Source of the DNA: Pseudomonas sp. ACM7
GTDB taxonomy: Bacteria > Pseudomonadota > Gammaproteobacteria > Pseudomonadales > Pseudomonadaceae
Reading direction: 5' to 3'
Assembly: GCF_004136015.1 (NCBI RefSeq)
Contig: NZ_CP024866.1
Span: forward strand, 5,126,066 to 5,190,065
Length of the DNA: 64,000 nt
The position numbers were made by a program, and so were the translations under genes. Numbering within the stretch: the stretch's first letter is position 1; every line of letters begins with the position of its first letter. Positions 52,817 to 61,692 of this stretch are shown piece by piece. The notes beneath the pieces are model-generated. The model was not told where the DNA came from. It made no database searches and saw nothing but the letters and a program-made list of their open reading frames with translations.

Positions 52817-53629
52817 ATGGAAATGCCGACAAAAGAAAAAGCCATCGCCAGCAACCGCGATGCCTGGAATGACTCCGCCCGACACCACAAAGACAATCCC
52901 GAATGGCGGGCCCGTTTGACGGCTGTTGGGAATAGGGATTTTTGCTGCATGGACGACACCCTCCGAGGTTTGCTGGAACAAGTGGGTGTCGACGGCAAAG
53001 ACGTGGTGCAACTGGGCTGCAACAACGGCCGCGAAAGCCTTTCGTTGTTTGCGCTGGGTGCCCGCCACGTCGTGGGCGTCGACCAGTCCGAGGCTTTTCT
53101 CGATCAGGCGCGGGAACTGGCGTCACGCTCGCCCCATGCGCCTGAGTTCATCGAGGCAGACATCCATCACTTGCCGCCTGAACTTCATGGCCGCTTCGAC
53201 GTGGCCCTGATCACCATCGGCGTGTTGAACTGGATGCCGGACATCGACGAATTCTTCCGCCACGTCGCGCAAACCCTCAAGCCCGGTGGCAGCCTGGTGG
53301 TGTACGAAACCCATCCCTTCCTCGAAATGTTCGACCCCGAGTCCGCCGATCCGTATCGGCCGGACAGCTCGTACTTTCGCAGCGAACCTTTCGTGCAGGA
53401 CCAGCCGATCGTCTACGAAGGCAAAGTCGACTAGCAGGCGGCTCCGTCCTACTGGTTCGTCCACACCCTGGGCGCCATTTTCACCGGCGCCATCGACGCC
53501 GGATTGCAGATCAGCCACTTCAAGGAGTACCCGCATTCCAACCGCGAGGAACTCTATGATCGGTATGAGCAGCAAACGGCGCAGTTGCCGTTGTGTTTTA
53601 CGTGGGTGGCGCGCAAGCGAGCAGTCTAA
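52817..53629 (+). pseudogene. SAM-dependent methyltransferase interrupted by an amber codon
   Basis: 271 codons from ATG 52817 (GGAG seven bases upstream). Class I methyltransferase motifs are present: VVQLGCNNGRESLSLFALGA, VVGVDQSEAFLDQARELA, DVALITIGVLNWMPDIDEFF and LKPGGSLVVYETHP. A TAG at 53432-53434 follows YEGKVD. The same frame then continues APSYWFVHTLGAIFTGAID and EYPHSNREELYDRYEQQ to TAA 53627, which belongs to the same protein. Only this codon separates the parts, so it is a recent nonsense change or a sequencing error. About 65 C-terminal residues would be lost. Confidence 0.85.
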
Positions 53630-53642
53630 TCAGAAGAGTCTC

Positions 53643-53951
53643 TTAGAGCGTTGAGTGATTGACCGAATGACCCGGCTGCGCGCAGAGATCAATGCCAAGG
53701 GCGTGAATGACCTTTAATACCGTATCGAAACGTGGTTTTGCCCCTGGTGCGAAGGCCTTGTACAGGCTTTCGCGGCCCATACCCGAATCCTTGGCTATCT
53801 GTGTCATTCCACGCGCTTTCACCACATAGCCGATAGCGCGAAGAAATTCTTCGTTGTTGCCGTCTGCGAGCACTTGCGAAAGGTACTCGCTGATGGCTTC
53901 GTCACTGTCCAGCAGAGCCGCCATATCGAAAGTAGTCAAAGTCTGGCTCAT
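53643..53951 (-). CDS. antitoxin of a type II toxin-antitoxin pair (HigA-like)
   Basis: 102 aa. The form is that of the short addiction-module antidote family: ISEYLSQVLADGNNEEFLRA, then a helix-turn-helix (GMTQIAKDSGMGRESLYKAF) and VLKVIHALGIDLCAQPG. It would bind and block the toxin encoded two bases upstream and repress the shared promoter. Toxin-first order is common in this family. Confidence 0.87.
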   Translation of the reverse strand: MSQTLTTFDMAALLDSDEAISEYLSQVLADGNNEEFLRAIGYVVKARGMTQIAKDSGMGRESLYKAFAPGAKPRFDTVLKVIHALGIDLCAQPGHSVNHSTL

Positions 53952-53953
53952 GT

Positions 53954-54247
53954 TTAAACCTCCTTTGCCAATTTTTTCGCCCGCCTGATGTCGGCGGTTT
54001 GCGAAGATTTGTTACCACCCGCCAATAGCACAATGACGACGCTATTTCGCATAGTGAAGTAGACCCGATAGCCTGCACCGACGTCCACGCGCATTTCGGA
54101 AACACCATCACCCACCGGTTTGACATCGCCCAGATTACCCGCAGAGGCACGGTCAATGCGACGAGCGATGGCTAACTTCGCCCGCAAGTCACGAACTGAG
54201 GCATGCCATGTCGCGAAGATCATAGTTTGTTGAATAAGATAATTCAT
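53954..54247 (-). CDS. toxin of the RelE/HigB-like superfamily
   Basis: 97 aa. The small mRNA-interferase fold shows as FATWHASVRDLRAKLAIARR, RIDRASAGNLGDVKPVGDG, VSEMRVDVGAGYRVYFTMRN and VIVLLAGGNKSSQTADIRRA, matching the HigB-type 'addiction module killer' family. A Met eight codons inside is an alternative start. The pair lies between two unrelated operons. Confidence 0.87.
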   Translation of the reverse strand: MNYLIQQTMIFATWHASVRDLRAKLAIARRIDRASAGNLGDVKPVGDGVSEMRVDVGAGYRVYFTMRNSVVIVLLAGGNKSSQTADIRRAKKLAKEV

Positions 54248-54411
54248 TACTCAAATGTATCCATATGGATACGAATGAGCAGTCAGGCAATTCCTTCGTT
54301 ATGTATGTTTTTTCCCTGAAGTGTGTGGGCTATGGGGTATCCGTGGGGGTTAATTCGCGGTGCTGCTGCCGTCCGCTATCCTTGCTCCACGCACATCGAA
54401 CGGTTTTCCCC

Positions 54412-55080
54412 ATGCTTTCGGTCCAAGGCGTCTTCAAAAGCTACGCCACTCCCCAGGGCCCACTGCCGGTTCTGCAAGGTGTCGACCTCACCTTGAAACC
54501 CGGCAGCAGCCTGGCGTTGATGGGGGAGTCGGGCAGTGGCAAGAGCACCTTGCTGCACCTGATTGCCGGGCTGGACAAGGTCGATCGCGGCAGCATCCGC
54601 AGCGGCGAACATCGGCTGGAGCAGATGAACGAAGGGCAACTGGCGAACTGGCGGCGGACCGAAATCGGCCTGGTGTTTCAGCAGTTCAACCTGATCGGCA
54701 GTTTGCGCGTGGAGGACAATCTGGCATTTCAGGCGCGATTGGCGGGGCGCCATGATCCGCGCTGGCAGGCGCATCTGGTGCAACGTCTGGGCTTGGGTGA
54801 TTTGCTGCAGCGTTATCCGGAACAGCTGTCCGGTGGCCAGCAGCAACGGGTCGCGCTGGGCCGTGCCCTGGCGTCGCAGCCAAAACTGCTGCTGGCCGAC
54901 GAACCCACCGGCAGTCTCGATGAAGCCACCAGCGATGAGGTCTTGAAGTTGTTGCTGGAGTTACTCGACGACAGTCCCACCACCTTGTTGATGGTCACCC
55001 ACAGCCCGCGGGTTGCCGCGCGGCTGGCCGAAAAAGTGGTGCTCCACGGTGGCCGTCTGGCTGGCGCGGACGAGCGCTGA
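54412..55080 (+). CDS. ABC transporter ATPase (LolD/MacB type)
   Basis: 222 aa from ATG 54412; the frame is open further upstream but carries no family sequence. Walker A MGESGSGKST, Q loop VFQQFNLIGSLRVEDNL, signature LSGGQQQRVALGRALA, Walker B LLLADEPTGSLD and switch His MVTHSP. It pairs with the FtsX-type permease encoded one base downstream. These mechanotransmission-type transporters act on lipoproteins, peptides or small molecules. Confidence 0.92.
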   Translation: MLSVQGVFKSYATPQGPLPVLQGVDLTLKPGSSLALMGESGSGKSTLLHLIAGLDKVDRGSIRSGEHRLEQMNEGQLANWRRTEIGLVFQQFNLIGSLRVEDNLAFQARLAGRHDPRWQAHLVQRLGLGDLLQRYPEQLSGGQQQRVALGRALASQPKLLLADEPTGSLDEATSDEVLKLLLELLDDSPTTLLMVTHSPRVAARLAEKVVLHGGRLAGADER

Positions 55081-55081
55081 A

Positions 55082-57553
55082 GTGCGGGTCTTTCGCGAGA
55101 CGCTGCGGGCGCTGATCAGTCATTGGCGGCAGCATCCGGTGCAGTTTTTCAGTGTGCTGACCGGGCTCTGGCTCGCCACCAGCCTGCTGACCGGCGTGCA
55201 GGCGCTGAACAGCCAGGCGCGTGAAAGCTATGCCCGGGCCAGTCAGTTGATCGGCGGCGAACCCCAGGCCAGCCTCAGTGCACCCAGTGGCGCAACCTTC
55301 TCCCAACACGTGTTTGTCGACCTGCGCCGTTTGGGTTGGCCGGTGTCGCCGGTCCTGCAAGGCCGGGTGACGCTCAAGGGGCATGAAGACCAGCGCTTGC
55401 AGTTGATGGGGATCGAGCCTGTGTCGCTGCCCGCCGGTTCCGCAGTGGCCGGACAGGCGTTGGCGATTGAGCAGGTTGTCGAGTTTTTCAGCCCTCCGGG
55501 CAGTACCTGGATTTCGCCGCAGACGTTGCAGGCACTAGGTCTGCATGAGGGCGAAGGCCCGCTGACTTTGAGTGATCAGGTATTGCCGCCGCTGCATGCC
55601 CAACCCGATATGGCCCCCGGTGTGTTGTTGGTGGACATAGGCTTCGCCCAGCAGATTCTGGGCCTGCCGGATCAGCTGTCACGCCTGCTGCTGCCGAAGG
55701 ATTTCACCGCGCCCCTGCCTGATCACTTCAAGGGTCAACTGCAGCTCAAGACCAGCGGCGAAGAGAACAATTTGTCGCGCCTCACCGAAAGCTTTCACTT
55801 GAACCTCGATGCGCTGGGTTTTCTGTCATTCGTGGTCGGCCTGTTCATCGTCCACGCCGCGATCGGCCTGGCGCTGGAACAACGCCGTGGCTTACTCAGA
55901 ACCCTGCGCGCCTGCGGTGTCAGTGCACGGATGTTGATTGCCTGTCTGGCGGTTGAACTGGGTGGTCTGGCGTTGATCGGCGGACTGGTCGGCGTCGCCA
56001 GCGGCTACCTGCTGGCCAGCGTGCTGTTGCCGGACGTCGCCGCCAGCCTGCGCGGGTTGTACGGCGCCGAAGTGGCGGGGCAGTTGAGCCTCAGTCCGTG
56101 GTGGTGGCTCAGCGGCGTCGGCCTGAGTCTGTTGGGCGCGTTGTTGACGGGGGCCAACAGTTTGTTGCGGGCCGCGCGCCTGCCTTTGCTGGCCCTGGCC
56201 GACCCGCAAGCCTGGCATCAGGCTCACGCGCGCTGGTTGCGGCGTCAGGGTTGGGTTGCCGTGATCGCCGCGGTGATCGCTCTGCTGGCGTTGATCTTTG
56301 GCGACAGCCTGAGCAGTGGCTTCGTGCTGATGGCGGCACTGTTGATCGGCGCTGCGCTGGCGTTGCCGGTGGTGCTCAACTGGGTGTTGAACCTCGTGCT
56401 GCATCGCAGTCGCTCGGTACTCGGCCAATGGTTTCTCGCCGACTGCCGTCAGCAACTGCCGGCCCTGAGCCTGGCGCTGATGGCGCTGTTGTTGGCACTG
56501 GCGGCGAACATTGGAGCGGGCAGCATGACGGCCGGTTTTCGTCAGACCTTCAGCGATTGGCTCGAACAACGCCTGACCGCCGAACTGTACGTTAATCCGC
56601 GAAATCCGGCCCAGGCCAGAGAGCTGCAAACCTGGCTCAAGCAGCAACCCGGACTCACGGCAGTGCTGCCCAACTGGCAAGTATCGATCCAGTTGCAGGG
56701 CTGGCCGGCGGACGTCTTCGGCGTGATCGATCACCCGACGTATCGCCAGCATTGGCCGCTGCTGGAAGCCTTGGGCGACAACCCTTGGGACCGACTCGCC
56801 AAGGACGATGCGCTGATGCTCAGCGAGCAACTGGCCCGTCGGCTGAAGGTGCGTCTTGGCGATCACCTGACGATTCCCACACCCAATGGCACATGGTCGC
56901 CACGGATCGTCGGCATCTACGCCGACTATGGCAATCCCAAGGGCCACATGCTGGTCAACGTCAACCATCTGCTGCGTGGCTGGCCGCAGCTGACACCCAG
57001 CCGTTTCAACCTGCGCATCGACCCGACGTTGATCCCTGCCTTCCAGGCCGCGCTGCAAACCCGCTTCACGCTGGAGGACAGCCGCATCGTCGACCAGGCC
57101 CGGCTCAAGGGTTGGTCCACGCAAGTCTTCGAACGCACCTTTGCCGCGACCGCCGCGCTCAATAGCCTGACCCTCTGTGTGGCGGGCGTGGCGCTGTTCA
57201 TCAGCCTGTTGACCCAAAGTCAGAGCCGACTCGGGCAACTCGCGCCCCTGTGGGCGCTCGGCGTGACTCGCCGGCAACTGATGTTGCTCAATCTCGGGCA
57301 GACCTGGTTGCTGGCGGTGCTGACCTTGGTGCTGGCGTTGCCGTTGGGGATCGCGTTGGCGTGGTGCCTGGACACGGTGATCAACGTTCAGGCCTTTGGC
57401 TGGCGCTTGCCGCTGCGGGTGTTTCCGATGCAGCTGTTGCAGTTGATGGGGTTGGCGCTGTTGGCGACTTTGTTGGCGTCGGCGTGGCCGCTGTATTCGC
57501 TGTATCGCACGCAACCGGCGGATCTGCTGAGGACGTTTGCTCATGAAGATTAA
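55082..57553 (+). CDS. ABC transporter permease (FtsX/MacB-type, duplicated)
   Basis: 823 aa from GTG 55082, just after the ATPase stop. There is an N-terminal membrane helix, a large periplasmic domain (about 45-235), a block of membrane helices (about 245-480) and a second periplasmic and three-helix FtsX block near the C-terminus (LTLCVAGVALFISLLTQSQS, LWALGVTRRQLMLLNLGQTW). This is the long permease form found with AttH-like lipoproteins. It ends 11 bases inside the AttH-like gene. Confidence 0.87.
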   Translation: MRVFRETLRALISHWRQHPVQFFSVLTGLWLATSLLTGVQALNSQARESYARASQLIGGEPQASLSAPSGATFSQHVFVDLRRLGWPVSPVLQGRVTLKGHEDQRLQLMGIEPVSLPAGSAVAGQALAIEQVVEFFSPPGSTWISPQTLQALGLHEGEGPLTLSDQVLPPLHAQPDMAPGVLLVDIGFAQQILGLPDQLSRLLLPKDFTAPLPDHFKGQLQLKTSGEENNLSRLTESFHLNLDALGFLSFVVGLFIVHAAIGLALEQRRGLLRTLRACGVSARMLIACLAVELGGLALIGGLVGVASGYLLASVLLPDVAASLRGLYGAEVAGQLSLSPWWWLSGVGLSLLGALLTGANSLLRAARLPLLALADPQAWHQAHARWLRRQGWVAVIAAVIALLALIFGDSLSSGFVLMAALLIGAALALPVVLNWVLNLVLHRSRSVLGQWFLADCRQQLPALSLALMALLLALAANIGAGSMTAGFRQTFSDWLEQRLTAELYVNPRNPAQARELQTWLKQQPGLTAVLPNWQVSIQLQGWPADVFGVIDHPTYRQHWPLLEALGDNPWDRLAKDDALMLSEQLARRLKVRLGDHLTIPTPNGTWSPRIVGIYADYGNPKGHMLVNVNHLLRGWPQLTPSRFNLRIDPTLIPAFQAALQTRFTLEDSRIVDQARLKGWSTQVFERTFAATAALNSLTLCVAGVALFISLLTQSQSRLGQLAPLWALGVTRRQLMLLNLGQTWLLAVLTLVLALPLGIALAWCLDTVINVQAFGWRLPLRVFPMQLLQLMGLALLATLLASAWPLYSLYRTQPADLLRTFAHED

Positions 57554-58607
57554 GCTCGGCGTGTTGCTATTGGCTTTGTTGGGCGGGTGCGATCACTCGG
57601 GGCCTGTTGAGAAAGGCTTCGCGGGGCTGGGTCATCAGGCTGCCGCGTTCACCCCGGTGGTGCCCGGTCAGGTGTTCAGCTTTCCGGCGGATCACGGTCC
57701 TCATGACGGTTTTCGCATCGAATGGTGGTACGTCACCGCCAACCTAAAGGACGATCAGGGACGCGAGTTCGGCGTGCAGTGGACGTTGTTTCGCAGCGCC
57801 TTGAAAGCGACGCCCGAGGTCGCTGGCTGGGGTAATCAAATCATCTGGCTTGGCCACGCGGCCGTGACGTCGGCGACAGTGCATCACGCCGCCGAGCGCT
57901 ATGCCCGTGGTGGTGTTGGTCAGGCTGGCGTGAGTCTCGCACCGTTCAACGCGTGGATCGATGATTGGCATTTCAGCAGTCAGGGTTCCGACCCGTTGGC
58001 GGATCTTCAACTCAGCGCCCGGGACAAGGATTTTGGCTATCAACTGCGGCTGACCTCCACACGTCCTTTGGTGCTTCAGGGCGACAAAGGCTTCAGTCAG
58101 AAATCTGAACAAGGGCAGGCGTCGTACTACTACAGTCAGCCGTTTTTCCAGGCCAATGGCACACTGGAAATCGACGGTAAAATATATCAAGTCAGCGGCC
58201 CGGCCTGGCTCGACCGGGAATGGAGCAGCCAGCCCCTGACTGCCAACCAGACGGGCTGGGACTGGTTTTCCCTGCACCTGGACAGCGGCGAACAGGTGAT
58301 GCTCTACCGCATGCGGCAGAAGGACGGCGCGCCTTACCTCACCGGCACCTGGATCGACGCTCAAGGCCAGACGCAGTTGCTGCACGCCGCAGACATAAGC
58401 CTCACACCGCAAGACACCGCCAAAGTGGCCGGACGTTCGATGCCGGTACGCTGGTCGATCAAAATCCCCGACAAACACCTCGACATCACGATCAGCGCGC
58501 TCAATCCCAATGCGTGGATGGCTTTGCGCATTCCCTATTGGGAAGGGCCGGTGCAATTGAGCGGCAGCCATGGTGGGCAGGGTTATCTGGAAATGACCGG
58601 GTATTAA
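57543..58607 (+). CDS. AttH/CrtC-like lipoprotein
   Basis: 354 aa. The lipobox is LALLGGCDHS. The core has family motifs: FPADHGPHDGFRIEWWYVTA, FGVQWTLFRSAL, GPAWLDREWSSQPL and WDWFSLHLDSGEQVMLYRM, typical of the lipocalin-like AttH/carotenoid 1,2-hydratase family. An ATPase, a long permease and AttH in this order are a conserved module; its substrate is unknown to me. The ATG 57543 overlaps the permease stop. Confidence 0.87.
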   Translation: MKIKLGVLLLALLGGCDHSGPVEKGFAGLGHQAAAFTPVVPGQVFSFPADHGPHDGFRIEWWYVTANLKDDQGREFGVQWTLFRSALKATPEVAGWGNQIIWLGHAAVTSATVHHAAERYARGGVGQAGVSLAPFNAWIDDWHFSSQGSDPLADLQLSARDKDFGYQLRLTSTRPLVLQGDKGFSQKSEQGQASYYYSQPFFQANGTLEIDGKIYQVSGPAWLDREWSSQPLTANQTGWDWFSLHLDSGEQVMLYRMRQKDGAPYLTGTWIDAQGQTQLLHAADISLTPQDTAKVAGRSMPVRWSIKIPDKHLDITISALNPNAWMALRIPYWEGPVQLSGSHGGQGYLEMTGY

Positions 58608-58610
58608 GGC

Positions 58611-58643
58611 TCCCCTGTAGGCTGGCGAAGCCTGCGATCCTTT
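58611..58643. repeat. REP-like half unit
   Basis: CCTGTAGGCTGGCGAAGCCTGCGATCC resembles the unit at about 32243 (TGTAGGAGCTGACGAAGGCTGC). It lies just after the AttH-like gene and may act as its 3' hairpin (GGCT/AGCC). Confidence 0.45.
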
Positions 58644-58730
58644 GACGTTGATCTTGATCCCCCGAAATCCCCCCGGAACTCCTCGCGACGCCCAACCCTC
58701 TACCGTGAGAACCCCCGCAGGAGCCCACAC

Positions 58731-58973
58731 ATGAGCGACGACCTAAAACCACCTGACCTTGCCTCGTGGCAGCGCCTGTTCGAAGACAAGGCCTACTGGC
58801 AACAGTCCCCTGATGCCCATTACGCCGAACTGCTGCGGGTGGCCGATGACTTGCTGGGGCAGGGCGCCATCGACCTGGAACAATGGCAGGCCTTGAAGGC
58901 CAAGGCCTATCAATCTCATAAAGACTCGCCTGCCGTGAACGTCGCCCAGGAGGTTGACGATCCCGAAGCCTGA
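58731..58973 (+). CDS. small cytosolic protein of unknown function
   Basis: 80 aa, mostly helical: DLASWQRLFEDKAYWQQSPD, HYAELLRVADDLLGQGAIDL, EQWQALKAKAYQSH. It has a GGAG before the ATG and codon use like its neighbours. The family is not recognised. It is followed 11 bases later by another short gene. Confidence 0.65.
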   Translation: MSDDLKPPDLASWQRLFEDKAYWQQSPDAHYAELLRVADDLLGQGAIDLEQWQALKAKAYQSHKDSPAVNVAQEVDDPEA

Positions 58974-58984
58974 GGAGAATTTCC

Positions 58985-59158
58985 ATGAATCCCAAACCGC
59001 CTGACACTTTGGAAAACCCCGACGAGCCCCGACCACCGGGTGAAGTCGAGCGCGACAACGACGCCCTGCGCCCGACCGATCCAACCCGACGCAAGGAAAG
59101 CGGCAAGGGCACAGACAGTGGTGAATCCACCGCACAAGAAACCGCAAAAACTCCCTGA
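58985..59158 (+). CDS. short acidic/basic, probably disordered protein
   Basis: 57 aa, reading MNPKPPDTLENPDEPRPPGE then a charged tail with Thr/Ser. GAGGAG lies 9 bases before the ATG, and it sits right behind the 80-aa gene, so it is probably co-transcribed. It has no hydrophobic segment and no known family. Confidence 0.55.
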   Translation: MNPKPPDTLENPDEPRPPGEVERDNDALRPTDPTRRKESGKGTDSGESTAQETAKTP

Positions 59159-59245
59159 TCAGCGTCTATGCTCATCTGCGCAGAGGGCGCTGGACGGTGG
59201 TTCAGCGCTCGTTGCTGCCTCCAAATCACAGGGAATGTACCGCTT

Positions 59246-59830
59246 ATGAAACTTCACGCACTGACCAAAGCCATCACCCTTGCGACCCTCCTGTCTGCCG
59301 CCAGCCTTAGCGCCATGGCGGCGGACATCCCGCTGTCTGCCGTTGTGGAGGCGGATCAGGTCACCACCAAAGTTGTCTCGGTCGATGCTGCCAATCACCA
59401 GGTCGTCCTGGAGGGGCCGGAAGGTCGTCAGGTCCATGTGCAATTGACCGACAAGGCCAAAAACCTCGGCAAACTGAAAGTCGGCGACCAAGTCGATGTC
59501 AAGGTTACTAGCGCTGTCGCCGCCTACCTCGACACCGACGTCGACAAAGGCCTGCCAGGCACCGTCGAACGCGCTGGCGAAGTCCGCGCAGCTCCCGGCA
59601 GCGACAACCCGGGTGGCGAAGCCTACCGTCAGGTGCAGGTCCAACTAAAAATCACCAAAATCGACGTGAAGAAAAACCAGGTCACCTTCGAAAACCCCGC
59701 CGGCCAGTCCAAGACCGTTGACGTCGTAAGACCCGAAGTTCAAGCGGAATTGAAAGATCTGAAAGTTGGGCAGAGTGTCGTTGTCACCTATACCGATATA
59801 TTGAAAGTGAACAGCAAGCACGGAAGTTGA
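59246..59830 (+). CDS. periplasmic beta-rich protein of unknown function
   Basis: 194 aa from ATG 59246, where the signal peptide begins (ending SAMA-AD). Two similar beta modules follow: VTTKVVSVDAANHQVVLEGP and ITKIDVKKNQVTFENPAGQS, each with a later LKVGD/LKVGQ turn (KLKVGDQVDVKVTS, LKVGQSVVVTYTD). This suggests an internal duplication of an OB/SH3-like unit. I cannot name the family. The last genes of ordinary GC content end here. Confidence 0.65.
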   Translation: MKLHALTKAITLATLLSAASLSAMAADIPLSAVVEADQVTTKVVSVDAANHQVVLEGPEGRQVHVQLTDKAKNLGKLKVGDQVDVKVTSAVAAYLDTDVDKGLPGTVERAGEVRAAPGSDNPGGEAYRQVQVQLKITKIDVKKNQVTFENPAGQSKTVDVVRPEVQAELKDLKVGQSVVVTYTDILKVNSKHGS

Positions 59831-60113
59831 GTATTAGCTCTATAGGTTGCTTGTACAATTTTTGTATAAGAACAATCAGTTTTAATGGTCTAACTGGTGA
59901 GTTTGCTAGTCTGTAAAATAGTATTTGGGCCGACATTTAATCGAAAGTTGTTTCGATAAATTTCATGTTCATATACGCGGACATATTCGAAAACTTCAAT
60001 TAAAATACTTCCCGTTCGCCCAGTGTCAGGGCTCTTTACCGGTGCATGGATTGCCAGGCCATTACACTGGGCGAACACCTTCTCTGGAGAGCAGTTTAAA
60101 AGCTTCAGACATA
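59831..60113. other. AT-rich gap with a long hairpin
   Basis: No gene seen. The sequence is AT-rich and contains a 13-base perfect inverted repeat, GTTCGCCCAGTGT at 60014-60026 and ACACTGGGCGAAC at 60064-60076, with a 37-base loop that itself can pair in part (ATTGCCAGGCC). A terminator follows at 60114, so a small RNA is possible. Confidence 0.4.
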
Positions 60114-60146
60114 AAAAATGGGAGACCGTGGTAGTCGCCCATTTTT
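60114..60146. terminator. intrinsic terminator, both directions
   Basis: AAAAATGGGAGAC pairs with GTCGCCCATTTTT with one mismatch and a 7-base loop. It would end an RNA read from the plus strand through the preceding hairpin, or the relic gene on the minus strand. Confidence 0.75.
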
Positions 60147-60156
60147 ATTGCCTGGA

Positions 60157-60412
60157 TTAAACCGGTGCCTGCAATCGCTGCCTGGCCGCATCGCAGCAAA
60201 TTGCGACTGTCGCGGAATTGAGATCTGTGGTCAGTTCGTTGAGTGATGCAGAGGTTTTCGCAGGCGTGGTTTAACAGGTTTCAGTGTCGATGGCCGGGAG
60301 GAGGGTGAAGACGAGGCCGGCGGGGTTGGATGTTGTGGATTGCACTGACGGCGCGTTGGGTTGCTTTGCTGAATTGGAGGGGATCGGGATACTCGGGTGG
60401 AAACATTTTCAT
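60157..60412 (-). pseudogene. broken DUF6124/DUF3077-like gene
   Basis: A good ribosome site (AGGAGA) precedes ATG 60412, and the start MKMFPPEYPDPLQFSKATQR looks real. Further on the reading frame must shift to give PAGLVFTLLPAIDTET, then shift again for LLNHACENL, matching IDTESLLAHACESL of the intact gene at 37500. The tail ends at 60157. At least two frameshifts make it a relic. Confidence 0.55.
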
Positions 60413-60585
60413 GGTGAATCTCCTGAACCAACATAGCCACAAAGCGGCATTTGCATGCCTTGATTGTGTCCGATCTGTCAAAACCGGTTGCCGGGGCTTC
60501 AGTGATAGGCTCGGTATCGGGCTTTGTGGTGCAGGCGGGGAGTGATAAGGTTCTGGCATGGTTGTAGTTGATAAGGAAATCGCTT

Positions 60586-61578
60586 GTGTTACGTCAGCTT
60601 GTATTTGCCCTGCCAGCATTGATTCTGCTCGGCTGCCAGGCAGAATCCGAACCCTTGCCGCACAGCCAGAAACTCGCGCCAGAAAAAGTCGCGGCGATCG
60701 CGGCCACGATCAAGAATAAATACCCGAACTTTTCCAGCGAACTGCGTGGCAAGGTGCTCAACACCGTGGTGCAGTCGATCGACAATATGGTGTTTGTCGA
60801 AGGCGGTCAGTTTGATATGGGCGACTTCGGGTGGATTTGTGAGTATGACGAAAAGGATGTGTGCACCTGGCCTTGTGGTCAGGATCCGGAGGAGCTTTGT
60901 AATATCAGTTCGGGTGGTGATGATGATTTTGTGCATCCGGTAAAGCTGAGCAGTTATTACCTGTCGAAATTTCAGGTTGCGTTGGGTGATTTCGATTTGT
61001 TTTTTGTTGCGAACGGAAAGCCTCTGTTTGATGCTAAATATCGAGATAGAGAAGATCTAAAAGATATACTTTTTAATCCAGTATTACCTGCTCCCACACA
61101 AAGCTGGCAGGAGGCCAAAGATTACTGTCAATGGATTGGCCAACTAAGTGGTTATCCCGTGGACCTACCCTCTGAGGCGCAGTGGGAGTATGCCGCCCGC
61201 AGTCGAGGCGAGCATGTGTTGTTTCCAACCGATACTGGGAGTCTCAGTTACGGGGAAAATTTTCCAATGGAGTCTGAAACAGCCACGTTTCCTGTGAAAC
61301 GTTTCCCTCCTAACCCTTTGGGTCTTTACGGTATGTCAGGCAATGCTATTGACTGGGTCAACGATTGGTATGGCAAAGATTATTATCAGCACTCACCCTT
61401 AGAAAATCCGCAAGGACCAGACACTGGTACTAAGAGAATAAAAAGGGGATCAAATCATTCTGAGGCGTCTTTGTTCGCCGCTCCTATAGTCCGACGTTGG
61501 GCTGAAGAGCCAGATCAAGGTGGTCACTATCAAGGTAACAGCTTCCGTTGTGCGATTCAGTCGGATAGGCCGCTATAG
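60586..61578 (+). CDS. SUMF1/FGE-domain lipoprotein, tandem copy 1
   Basis: 330 aa from GTG 60586 (AAGGAA seven bases upstream; both sister copies use the same GTG). The lipobox is LILLGCQAE. A helical region (SSELRGKVLNTVVQSIDNM) leads into the SUMF1 fold: MVFVEGGQFDMGDFGWICEY, a Cys-rich insert (VCTWPCGQDPEELCN), SWQEAKDYCQWIGQLSGYPV, DLPSEAQWEYAARSRG and GMSGNAIDWVNDWYG, ending NSFRCAIQ. The paired active-site Cys of true formylglycine-generating enzymes is not seen, so it is probably not catalytic. The 3' part is lower in GC. Confidence 0.82.
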   Translation: MLRQLVFALPALILLGCQAESEPLPHSQKLAPEKVAAIAATIKNKYPNFSSELRGKVLNTVVQSIDNMVFVEGGQFDMGDFGWICEYDEKDVCTWPCGQDPEELCNISSGGDDDFVHPVKLSSYYLSKFQVALGDFDLFFVANGKPLFDAKYRDREDLKDILFNPVLPAPTQSWQEAKDYCQWIGQLSGYPVDLPSEAQWEYAARSRGEHVLFPTDTGSLSYGENFPMESETATFPVKRFPPNPLGLYGMSGNAIDWVNDWYGKDYYQHSPLENPQGPDTGTKRIKRGSNHSEASLFAAPIVRRWAEEPDQGGHYQGNSFRCAIQSDRPL

Positions 61579-61692
61579 CTCACTGATCCGAAAACTCCGA
61601 GGTACAGCGGGGAAAATCAGTAGTCTGGCTTTGTTGTGCAGGCGTGGGATGTTAATGTTCGGTCTTTGTCGCATTTTATAAGGATATTGCCA

